NCBI RefSeq assembly: GCF_963675165.1
Contig: NC_087393.1
Span: forward strand, 3,477,502 to 3,541,501
DNA length: 64,000 nucleotides
Origin: Halichondria panicea
Lineage: Eukaryota; Porifera; Demospongiae; Suberitida; Halichondriidae
Direction of reading: 5' to 3'
A program made the position numbers and the translations under genes. How positions within the stretch are numbered: the first letter of the stretch is position 1; every line of letters begins with the position of its first letter. This document shows positions 43,461-52,882 of this stretch, in pieces. The notes under the pieces were generated by a model, which saw nothing but the letters and a program-made list of their open reading frames with translations, was not told the origin of the DNA and searched no databases.

Positions 43461-44194
43461 TATAGAGTTATGCAGATCCGCCCACTTCCGGCCAAAAGTA
43501 TCTAAAACTCATTAATTAGGGGGCGTGGTTACATACGTCCGCCATTTTGAGTGGCGAAAAGCACAGGTGGCAAGCTGTAGCAATGTTATTTGCAAAAGTT
43601 TGCAGCTCTACTATGGCTGAGTGTGATGCAGGGAGAGTCTCCAACTACTTTCAAGAACTAAAATAGGGTGCTATATAAAGCTATCATGTCAAGAAAAGGA
43701 GCATAAACAACAAGACAATGGATAAACCATGCAAACCAATTGACTGAATTGTAGATTTATAGAGCTGCACACACATGAAAATGTTTGTCTATTGCACTGA
43801 TTTCTGTTTCCATATCATGTTTATGTTCAGTATCTCTGGAGAGAGAGGGTCTTGACTCTTTCTGCCTGTGATAGATCGAGTGAATAACAAAACGGTAGTT
43901 TTGAAACTTTTGTGCTCCCCATTCTTTATCTTGACTGCAGCTACCCATCAACTATGGCGTTTTAGATATAGAAGAAAGCAATACAATGATAGTCTTGATC
44001 CTTTAGAGTGTCTGATTGCATTACCAACAGTGTAGCAGCTCTAACCGGAGCTCAACTTTTAGCATTTAGCCTACGTATCAAGGTACGTTTTGCCACTCAA
44101 AATGGCGGACATATGTAACCACGCCCCTTTTCCAAGAGTTTTTATGTGGCCACACCCTTTTGGGCCGGAAGTGGGCAGATCTGCATAATCTATA
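43461..44194. mobile_element. Non-autonomous DNA transposon with about 110-bp inverted repeats
   Basis: TATAGAGTTATGCAGATCCG...CCACTTCCGGCC...GGGGCGTGGTTACATA...CCGCCATTTTGAGTGGC at the left is mirrored at the right (GCCACTCAAAATGGCGGACA, GTAACCACGCCCC, GGCCGGAAGTGGGCAGATCT, GCATAATCTATA). The roughly 500-bp interior has no transposase. Alone in this window. Confidence 0.85.
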
Positions 44195-44718
44195 CTTCGA
44201 GGGGCGAGGTTTTTTCCACATGTGACAGATCACCAATTCGGCCTAAGACAATCTAGTCTGTGATCCATAAAGTTGGAAAGTAAGTAGAATATTACACGTA
44301 CACAGTGCTTAATACATCTCTGTATACCTTAATTTGTAATAAGAAGCCATAATTTCGCTAGATATATAAATTATGTATGTGTACCGTCTTTCGTCTAATT
44401 ATACAGCACCACCCTATAATAAAAGCGTTTGTTTTACTTCAATTGAGTGCCAAGTTTTATTGCTGATGCGTAGGTAAATTAAAAAAGAAAAGATAACGCA
44501 GCCTTAAATCGAGTATATCGAGGCTAGCCGGCTATAGTAAACTATATGATAGCCTAGCGGCTTGTGGAAACAGCAACAGTACTCTACGTTCTATTGATAA
44601 GCGCCACCCTAATATAATTATAAGCACAAAACTATAAAACTTCTATATTTGTGTGCCATTGGAAAATCATTATTAATTTTGTGGCGCTAAAAAATAAAGA
44701 AGGACGGTATCTGTGCTT

Positions 44719-44880
44719 GTAGCGGGTAATTTCCGGGGGTCAGAAAACTTTAAAGCAATATTTAGTAATATTATGGTGGCTGCGTATACTGCAGGGTAAG
44801 GTGGTCAAAATTTGTGGGTAAAATATTCGTGCTGAGGGATTCAATCTCAAGTTTTGTCCCCCCGAAAATTACCCCCTACA
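44719..44880. mobile_element. MITE, TAGCGGGTAATTTCCGGGGG family
   Basis: Left end TAGCGGGTAATTTCCGGGGG; right end CCCCCCGAAAATTACCCCCTA. The interior shares CTGCAGG and GCAATATTTAGT with 14449-14618. Confidence 0.75.
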
Positions 44881-45269
44881 GTGTACTCTCCGAATAGTGG
44901 TACCAAAGCCTTCATTCGAATATCCTTTGTTCTTTAAAGAGGTATTTTATATGTACCGTAAAGTAACAGTATCTCTCATATAAAAGTTCTCGTTCCGCAT
45001 GTAGGGTATCCCTCATAAAAGCGTACCGTTCAAAGGCGATAAACGGCCACATAGAAACCGTTCAGAAGCGTTGGGCCAGCTAAAACGGCACTGAAATTAC
45101 CCGTTTTCATTCCGTAACAACGATAGCACGTATATGCACCAGTAGCATGACGATTATTACGCTCGGTATACGGTTGCTAGCTAGCTGGCTACAGTGTTCA
45201 AGAAATCAAACTGGTGAACTGTTATACTAATAAAAATCCACAGACAGCTACAGAGCCTCTAAGAATTAA

Positions 45270-45320
45270 GTGAGGTCAAGCGAGCTAGTTAGTAACTAGC
45301 TCGCTTAACCTCACTTATTC
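45270..45320. repeat. Perfect-type hairpin
   Basis: AAGTGAGGTCAAGCGAGCTA pairs with TAGCTCGCTTAACCTCACTT around a short loop. Short enough to be a MITE remnant or a regulatory hairpin; no target duplication was checked. Confidence 0.6.
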
Positions 45321-45384
45321 TTTACTGACATTCAACCTAAAAATTTTATACTATGTTTAATGTACATGACATTATACGATTGTG

Positions 45385-45730
45385 TATAATTATGCCTCGA
45401 GGTGTAGCCGCACAAGGGATACGGTAAAGCTGACTGTGTGTGTGTGTCTGTGTCTGTGTCTGTCTGTTCCAGCTGTAACTGCTCAACAGTTGCAATGCAA
45501 CGAAACAGCTTCTATAAGGCTTCTAGCCATGTTCTTTTGGATTTTGATTCATGGATTAAGCTTCTTTCTCGAGTTATGGCCAGTTTGACTCACATTAATA
45601 GCTGTTGCAGTCTCTTCAGAATCTTTCATAGCATCATCTGTTCGCACAAACTTTCTATTGAGTTAGTCTTGCACTAAAGCACTAGCTTTTTGTTAGCTAC
45701 AAGAGTCAGAAATAATCTGTTAAAACAGCT
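45385..45730. repeat. GAGGCATA-family repeat copy, reversed
   Basis: TATGCCTCGAGGTGTAGCCG followed by a GT-rich CTGTGTGTGTGTGTCTG run and TTCTATAAGGCTTCTAGCCATGTT. Same body as 37020-37370 in the opposite direction. Confidence 0.6.
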
Positions 45731-46169
45731 AGCTATAGTAGCCATTTCTGAACTTGATCTCTTTGGACACACACCCTTTAATTATTCCTGTGGATGTAAT
45801 GCGCATGCGCGCTCATCCCCCACATGTTAGAGAATCATTTGCATAATCAACTTACTTCTTTTTCTTGGGCACAGCTTGTTTATAATGGAAGTGTGCAACG
45901 AATATATTCCCAACTTGGGGTCTGTATCATAGCAACTGGGTAGGGTTTAACTACCATAAACTCCCGCATTCCTCATAAACTCCCTTGCCTTGAGGACGCA
46001 GATGGGTGGGGCTCACTGCTTGGACATTGACAAGTTAGTGCGTAGCTTAGTACTGGCTACAAGCTATACGCACAAGCTTTTTGTTCGTTTTCAATAGTTT
46101 TTGAGACTGTTAGCTAGTTGTATCCAAGGTGATCAAGGTAGCTTAGGTAGCAAGTACTTTTCATTGAAG

Positions 46170-46310
46170 TGGGTATAATTATAACACTTATTGTCCACTA
46201 CATTCGAATTTATGGCAAACGTAAACCATCCTTGGCCTCGGGGCTTCGCCTTCGTCCTCGGAGGTTTACTGTTATAAATTCTGATGTAATGGACAATAAG
46301 TACGTATAAC
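46170..46310. mobile_element. MITE-like inverted repeat, TTGTCCA ends
   Basis: TATAACACTTATTGTCCA pairs with TGGACAATAAGTACGTATA; internal ATTCGAATTTATGGCA and GTTATAAATTC also pair in part. Confidence 0.55.
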
Positions 46311-46397
46311 GTGTACTGTTGATTTGCTACTGCCAACTTTCATAGTGAATGCAAGAAGTTGTACAGTCTCTCCATAGCTTTTATGTGTTCCTGGATT

Positions 46398-47320
46398 ACC
46401 GTATATGCTCGATTAGAGGCCGCTCTCAAATAGTAGCCTCAGTGAACTTTGACTCGAGCATTTCTGCACGTGGCAGCCAAAAAAATTATTAATACTAGCA
46501 GCTAGCTACTAGGTACAGGCAAGGGCGTATACAGAGAAGAGGGCATGCAACTCACCCTATTCTCAGAATCATCCGACTTCGTATTGAGCTATTTTTAGAA
46601 CTGCCCACAAAAACTCCCACATGTAACGTTTGACCACACAAGGTAAATCAAGGTCTTTTGTATATCTGCAGCTAGCTAGCTCAATTGCAGCATAGTAGAA
46701 CTAGTTACTCAGCAGCAGTATGGCTCGCACTAGCAGTGTAAAAGGCAATATCCAAACCATCCAACAGTTGCAACGCCAAGAAGATGAAACCTAAGTACAA
46801 TAAACCTGTCTTCCTGAGTCTCTGGTACTTCTTAACAATACTCCCAGCACTAATAACTTCCCGCTCGAAGGGATTGTCTTGGACCTGGCTGAATTAGGAC
46901 TGGTCATGACACCTCTCTAAATAATACTGTACTGTTTAGCTAGCTAGCTAGCTAGCAAAGGCAGCTCTGATGTACACGCCCATAATTATAACTCCGTAAA
47001 TAACGCCGCCCACTTGTTCACGTCCGTATACAGGATTCTATTTTTAGTATATCCGGCCTCTGATACGAAGTCGGATGAGTACGTGCGGTACATAGTGAGT
47101 TGCATGCCCTCTTTTCTGTATACGCCCTCGGTACAGGTACGTAGCAGCTTGTTAGTGCTTCACAAACTTTCTCATGGCAGAGTTCAAGTTTTATGGAAAA
47201 GGTTTGAATTAGCTGGAGCTAATAAACGCCGCTCTTGAACAGTGGCCTCTCTCGAATTGTAGCCTCCTCTTCCAGCAAAATGTAGCCGCGGCTCCTGATC
47301 AAGCATATATATATATGGTA
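46398..47320. mobile_element. ACCGTATATGCTCGAT-family MITE interrupted by a hAT-like MITE
   Basis: Left end ACCGTATATGCTCGATTAGA + GGCCGC; right end GTAGCCGCGGCTCCTGATCA + AGCATATAT. Subterminal AGTAGCCTC and AACTTTGACTC match 32774-33096. The body is split at 46512-47137 by the element listed next. Confidence 0.75.
46520..47129. mobile_element. hAT-like MITE nested inside another MITE
   Basis: CAAGGGCGTATACAGAGAAG + AGGGCATGCAACTCA at the left and TGAGTTGCATGCCCTC + TTTTCTGTATACGCCCTC at the right. GGTACAGG is directly repeated at 46512-46519 and 47130-47137. ATCATCCGACTTCGTA near the left has its inverse near the right. About 610 bp, non-coding; the termini and 7-8-bp duplication fit hAT. 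Confidence 0.85.
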
Positions 47321-47939
47321 CACCAGTCACCAGGACATTTTAGCTAGCTTTGTATAATTATACAGAATAAATAAAACGTATTACTAACTCAACAAAATTA
47401 TATTCCGTAGAACAATAATTATACGTAATTAAGATGTGTTTATGAATAATACGCTACCAGTTTTGCGTTTTTCTGGCTCCGTTCAAACGTAACGCAGCGG
47501 AAATTTTTATAGGGCTACTGTAGGGCACTCGAAGTAGAAATTTAGTTTCAGCTCCTCCTTCCTTGTATATATTGATTCGGGCAGGGGAGGGGTAGAGGAC
47601 ATTTTGACGTCATGTTTCATCATGAAATTGGCTTTAGAACAAGCTCACATTACAACTTGAGCATGAGATCTTGCAAGCACGTACATGGCATTTTATGTTA
47701 TATGCATGTGCAGAAGGCAATACCCTTAAATCAGGGAGGTTGACAATAATTATGCTAGCGGGAAGCAGAGCTGAAACTATGTTTATTCCATGTAAATACC
47801 GGACATATTCACAATCTAGCCCAGATAGAATATTCTGTCAGTAGTTTACTCTATACAACATTGTACTTCAACTTACAAATAGCACCACAATTTGAATGGC
47901 TACACCATTTAATTTTTCCATGACTCTACAGGTAGGCTG

Positions 47940-50900
47940 ATGGACAACCCCCCTCTCGTTCCCCCTCTGCATGGGACACGCTACTTGTACGAAGACAGCT
48001 TCAAGTACTACTTCCCGTATGGCAATGTTCCTGCAGTAAACTTTCTCGAATGCGTGCCCTGGGAAATCAAAAGCCCTGATATTTTGGTGCTTGCCTGTGG
48101 AGACTTGCGTTCTGTTTTCTACACTATTTGGAAGAACTTCAACGGAGGTTTTGAACAGACATTTGAAAGCACGAATTTTACGATTCACGACGTGTCGGCC
48201 GCTGTTTCAGCGAGGAATATCCTCTTCCTGTATCTCTGCATCAAGATTCCTAAAGACAGTGCTAGTCGTAAAAAATGGCTATGTGCATTTTGGAGCATCT
48301 GGTTCTGCCACGAGCTACTACCTGACCACGAGCAAACCTTGCATGAGGCTTTGAAGACCCTTCTAGAATATTCCAAGAACTGGTCTAGCCCCGACAACCC
48401 TCTGTCTTCGTTTGTACAATTCTACAACCCTAAAACCCTCACTGACATCAAAGAATTTTGGTCCATGTGGTGCCACGAGAAGGTCATGGCATCAGTTAGA
48501 GCGATGAGGGCTGCCAGACAGGTTGAAATGAGCAAGCTACAAGGAAAAACAGAGGGTGAAGCATCTCTTGGATTGTTTGATCTCACTGGCATGTTGGGCT
48601 CAAATCTTAACAAACCGCAAACTATACGACTGAGAAACGAGTACAAAGCCTATCTCGACTCTGGAAATGCGTATGCTGAAGAACTAACTGAAGAGCCACA
48701 AAAGAAGAGAAAAGTGAATCCCACATTTATCGAGAAGCGTGGAGAATATGGCATGTATTACATTCAATGCCCCTACCGTTGTTTTCATCAAGTGTACATC
48801 ACTAATATCAAGAAAATGCTTAGAGCAGGCATGCATGTTACCGATTCCGACAGGAAATACATCGAAGTCAGTGTAGAAGCCTATGAGGAACAACCTCTTC
48901 TTGCCAACAGCTTTCAACAATTCGCATTGTGGGTGTGTAGTACAGCTGATACGTTTCGATGTCGACAAAAGAAAGTTTCGTTCAACTTTGTTTGCTGCAT
49001 AGATCCCATTTCTTTCTGCTACCTCAATAGTAACAAGTTCAACATGGTGTTTGCCTTCACCATCATTGACCTGTGTGCTCCTCCAGCACTAGTCTTAGCT
49101 GGCGTCAGACTTCTCCAAAATGGTGGTCGTTTTGTGTGTGGGTCCGTTCTTCATCTAGACCTTGCTAAAACTATCCAAGAGTTTATTATGGAGTCCTTCG
49201 GGTTCTCCTCCAAGTTTCTACCTGTGATTTGTGGCATCAGGTGTGTGAACCACGAGGGGGAAGGTTATTCCAGTATTGTTTCAAGCGAACACCTTTGCCT
49301 CGAAACAGCAGACACAGACGCAAGACAATCCTCGATGCGTGAGAAGCTAATTTACTGGGAAAAAGTGGACATGTCACCCCCGCTTGTGATCAACTCTATG
49401 TTCGATTGTCCGAAGTTATGTGCTGCACTCGTAAACTGCTTTTACGTCTGCTGTACTCCACTCTTAACACATCATCCTGTCGGAAAAACGGTGTTAAACA
49501 ATCTCTGTACTGATACAGCCATTCAGATCCTCCACTCATTTGCTGTTAGACTCGAGCCAAGCGTCATTAGCTCACATGAGTTTTGGGAGCCATTTGTTGA
49601 AGAAGTGAAAAAGAACAAACAAATGCAAGCCTTCTATGCAACGATTCAAATCCAAGCCCTTGTCACTGGGATTCATCTACACTTCACTCTGGACAAGTCT
49701 AACTGCCCCACTTGTTTGGACAAGCCCATCTCCAGCTACGCTGGGCTGCTTCGTATGGAAGTGCCCATAGAGAAGATATCTGATCGCCATCCCCTTTATT
49801 CAATTTTCGTCACCCAGGAGAAACTCAAATCACCTGAGGGACTGTGTGCCAATGCAAACATGTCTTTTTTGGTGGCCTTTACCGAGTCTTTGTACCGACT
49901 TTCCGCTCATCACTTGGACTGCACATCAGGAACTATTCTTGGAAATATTTTGCAACTCAGTTGTCTAGTTCCTCTCGAATTTGTTGAAAAGGACTACTCG
50001 TTTTCGCTCAACGAATTCACCAGGCATAAAGACACAAAAGGTCAGGTTTATACTTGGCCGAACCTGATGATTGTACATGGTAAACTCAGAGATTACCTTG
50101 TCAGAGATCAAGTCATTCCAAAAGGAAAACTTTCTTCACAATATGTTGCCCCCGAGCCCTACTCTCTCGGTACTGTAATCAAAAATGTTGGAAACGGAGA
50201 TCTTTTTGAAACAACTCTCAGTCTAGCTGAGGGCAAACCAGAATTACTGACAACAAAACTGGATATCCAGAAAGTCTCTAACACTCAAGTGAAAACTGTG
50301 TGTGGAGACAGCAGTTCAGTGATCAAATACCCTTATCCTGTGTATTTCAATAAGATGAATTTACAACGTTCCAAGAAATCGAAAACTCTCGTAATTAAAG
50401 CTCAACGTAGGTGCTACAATTACGATGACGAAGGACAGATTTTTCACGTTAACCCTGAAGACCATTTCTCTCTCCCTCCAGTGATTGTTGATCCTGTCAC
50501 CCTGGAACTCTTCATGAGAATGCAGTATGCTTCCAAAGAGATCATGTTCAAGACAAATGCACAACATGGTAAGGGTGTGTGTCGACTAACGCTAAGTGTT
50601 GAACAGATGGTCAGGCAAATGCTTACGACAAACGATACCATCTACGTTATGCTCTCCTTAGAGAGTGAGCAACTTTGGGGTATTGTGGAGGTTCTCAACA
50701 GGGTTGTTGACGTCAACAGAAAAGTACCCGCTGTTCATGTGAGCTACCTTTTCCTTGACGAATTTCCTGGACAAGTTTCGGATGTTGTACAAAAAGCAGT
50801 GTATGTGGGGGCGTATCAACAAGGAATTAAAGCTGTCAAACTGCAGTTTCTACAAGAGCATTTCCAGTATGTAAAAGAAGTATTTCTCAGCTTCTCAAAA

Positions 50901-52241
50901 AACACTCTTCAGTCCTCACTTTCGAAGTCTTCAGTTGTGCCCACTCTTGAGCTTAAGCAGTCTGTCAGTCAAGCGGTTGTGTATCCTCTATATGAAGACC
51001 CAGGCCGAGCGGTAAAAGATCTCCAATGCCCCATGTGTCGAGGAGCTTTGAAGGTGGAAACTATGCAGAGATGTGCCTGTGAGGAGGTGGGATACTGTAG
51101 CGTTGTGTGTAAGGAGCGCCATTTCCAAGAGCATATTCAAGAATGCAAGTTGTTAAAATATGCAACGGGTAAATCTAAGGCTACTAAATCTGAGGCTACT
51201 AAATCTGAGGCTACTAGTCAAAAACAGATTGTTGAAGATAAAGAACGTTGTGCATATTGTTGGAAGAGTACTCCCTCTCTCAAATCGTGTGCTAAGTGCC
51301 GCAAGATTATGTACTGTGGTCGAGAGTGTCAAAAAAGTCACTGGAAAACACACAAAAACGATTGTATCGTTACCAGCGACGCAGATAAGAAAAGCAAACC
51401 AAAATGCAATAGCTGTGAGAAAGAGATAACTGATGAACTAACTAAGTGTATAGGATGTGAGAGTATGTCCTATTGCAGTATAAAATGCCAGACATACCAC
51501 TGGAGACAACACAAGCTCAAGTGTAAGGGCTCTTCTGGAGTCAAGGAGACTGGTAAACCCAGCGAAGGCAAAGGCTCTTCTAAGCCCGGTGGAATCAAGG
51601 GCACTAGTAATCTCAGCGAAGGCAAAGGCTCTTCTAAGCCCGGTGGAATCAAGGGCACTGGTAATCTCAGCGAAGGCACAGACTCTTCTAAACCCAGCAA
51701 AATCAAGGGCACTGGTACACCTAGCGAAGGCACATGCTCTTCTAAACCCAGTGAAGTCAGTGGTGCCACTAAACCTAGCAGTACCGCTAAAACCAGCGAA
51801 ATCAAGGACTCTTCTAAACCAAGTGAAGTCAAGGGCATTGCTAAACCAGAGTGCTCTTCTAACGTGAGCAAAGCTACTGCCAGCCCAGGTACCAACTCAA
51901 AGCAACAAAAAAAAGGAAAGATGAAAATTAAATCTGGACAGCAAACCTCAAGCACCAAGAAATATCTCGATTCAAAGCAAAAGCAGAATGAAGACCCTAC
52001 TTCTCAACCTGAATCTTTGTCTTCGAGCCCAGACACACTCGATACTACTGCCAGTGAGAGGACAACTGAAAAGGAGAAGGCCAAGGCCAAGACTGGAGTG
52101 AGTATGCGATGTGCGTACTGTGAAAAGAAGCCGACTAAGCCTCAGCGTTGTGCCAGGTGCCAGAAGGTGTTCTACTGTGGACATGAGTGTCAAAGGTCTC
52201 ACTGGAAAGAACACAAGCCAATTTGCAAGTCGATTAACTAA
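47940..52241 (+). CDS. DUF4470-like protein with four MYND zinc fingers, paralogue 2
   Basis: A single coding exon of 1433 codons starting MDNPPLVPPLHG, just after an acceptor (ccatgactctacag|gtaggctg). It is collinear with the gene at 39258 along its length. The best conserved parts are DLRSVFYTIWKNF, WSIWFCHELLPDH, EQPLLANSFQQF, the FGFSSKFLPVICGI block and the finger ending RCARCQKVFYCG. MYND fingers start near 1030, 1104, 1156 and 1391. Between fingers three and four is a roughly 200-residue Ser/Lys/Gly/Pro linker built from degenerate 18-residue repeats (SSKPGGIKGTGNLSEG), absent from paralogue 1. Between fingers one and two is a KSEAT triplication. Low-complexity linkers suggest an extended, possibly phosphorylated tether. 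Function unknown. Confidence 0.88.
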   Translation: MDNPPLVPPLHGTRYLYEDSFKYYFPYGNVPAVNFLECVPWEIKSPDILVLACGDLRSVFYTIWKNFNGGFEQTFESTNFTIHDVSAAVSARNILFLYLCIKIPKDSASRKKWLCAFWSIWFCHELLPDHEQTLHEALKTLLEYSKNWSSPDNPLSSFVQFYNPKTLTDIKEFWSMWCHEKVMASVRAMRAARQVEMSKLQGKTEGEASLGLFDLTGMLGSNLNKPQTIRLRNEYKAYLDSGNAYAEELTEEPQKKRKVNPTFIEKRGEYGMYYIQCPYRCFHQVYITNIKKMLRAGMHVTDSDRKYIEVSVEAYEEQPLLANSFQQFALWVCSTADTFRCRQKKVSFNFVCCIDPISFCYLNSNKFNMVFAFTIIDLCAPPALVLAGVRLLQNGGRFVCGSVLHLDLAKTIQEFIMESFGFSSKFLPVICGIRCVNHEGEGYSSIVSSEHLCLETADTDARQSSMREKLIYWEKVDMSPPLVINSMFDCPKLCAALVNCFYVCCTPLLTHHPVGKTVLNNLCTDTAIQILHSFAVRLEPSVISSHEFWEPFVEEVKKNKQMQAFYATIQIQALVTGIHLHFTLDKSNCPTCLDKPISSYAGLLRMEVPIEKISDRHPLYSIFVTQEKLKSPEGLCANANMSFLVAFTESLYRLSAHHLDCTSGTILGNILQLSCLVPLEFVEKDYSFSLNEFTRHKDTKGQVYTWPNLMIVHGKLRDYLVRDQVIPKGKLSSQYVAPEPYSLGTVIKNVGNGDLFETTLSLAEGKPELLTTKLDIQKVSNTQVKTVCGDSSSVIKYPYPVYFNKMNLQRSKKSKTLVIKAQRRCYNYDDEGQIFHVNPEDHFSLPPVIVDPVTLELFMRMQYASKEIMFKTNAQHGKGVCRLTLSVEQMVRQMLTTNDTIYVMLSLESEQLWGIVEVLNRVVDVNRKVPAVHVSYLFLDEFPGQVSDVVQKAVYVGAYQQGIKAVKLQFLQEHFQYVKEVFLSFSKNTLQSSLSKSSVVPTLELKQSVSQAVVYPLYEDPGRAVKDLQCPMCRGALKVETMQRCACEEVGYCSVVCKERHFQEHIQECKLLKYATGKSKATKSEATKSEATSQKQIVEDKERCAYCWKSTPSLKSCAKCRKIMYCGRECQKSHWKTHKNDCIVTSDADKKSKPKCNSCEKEITDELTKCIGCESMSYCSIKCQTYHWRQHKLKCKGSSGVKETGKPSEGKGSSKPGGIKGTSNLSEGKGSSKPGGIKGTGNLSEGTDSSKPSKIKGTGTPSEGTCSSKPSEVSGATKPSSTAKTSEIKDSSKPSEVKGIAKPECSSNVSKATASPGTNSKQQKKGKMKIKSGQQTSSTKKYLDSKQKQNEDPTSQPESLSSSPDTLDTTASERTTEKEKAKAKTGVSMRCAYCEKKPTKPQRCARCQKVFYCGHECQRSHWKEHKPICKSIN
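51530..51860 (+). repeat. Coding minisatellite, about 54-bp unit
   Basis: Inside the second MYND gene. The unit GGCTCTTCTAAGCCCGGTGG + AATCAAGGGCACTGGTAATC + TCAGCGAAGGCA is repeated about six times with decay to the right, always in multiples of three so the frame holds. Confidence 0.85.
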
Positions 52242-52882
52242 TGTGCTATGTATAACTCACTGAACTTTTGTTACCTTAGCTATAATTATTACGTAGTTTT
52301 ATTCACACTTATTATGGTTATTGTATAGTTCTTTCTTGCTTTGATTTGATGAACACACTATTATAGCGGCATGCATGTATATAATTATGTTGCTATTATT
52401 GATCAAACACAATCGCTTATGCTTGCATGGTTAATTCTAATGTACATGCATGTGTAAGATACCCCCCCCCCCCCCCCTCCTCCCTAGAAGAAATTACACA
52501 TAATATGCAAAGCAACCCAAAAACCCACATGCATGCACCTACAAAAATATTTTCTGGTGGGCATGCCTCCAGACTCCCCTTATATATAATCGGCAGCACT
52601 CTCCACATGAATTATTTCCTACTTCAAAATCCTTTTATTATGACACCCCCCCCCCCCCCGAGTTTATATAACATAGAACTATCACATGATCACCTGTAGG
52701 TTTCATAACAGGTAAACCAAAACAGTTTTTTTTAATACTGTGTATGCATGTCCTTCAGATAATGTAGGATATACACAATAGGTGTCCCCCTCCCTCACAA
52801 AAATTAACAATAATTATAAAGATTCAAACATGTAATGATAATAATGGCAGCATTATTGTGATAGGATCGAGTCATTTTTAAT
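52242..52882. other. Spacer between convergent genes, poly-C tracts
   Basis: Two homopolymer C runs (about 52461-52477 and 52644-52658). Otherwise the 3' flank of the MYND gene (+) and the 3' UTR side of GID4 (-). No gene is seen. Confidence 0.6.

Noticed and set aside
43757..43951. Minus-strand 64-codon frame as a transposase
   Set aside because: It sits in the interior of the 43461 element but shows no catalytic motif or family resemblance.
51470..51958. Minus-strand frame that looks like leucine-rich repeats (LGLEESVPSLRLPVPLI pattern)
   Set aside because: It is the antisense reading of the 54-bp coding minisatellite in the MYND gene; periodicity comes from the repeat.
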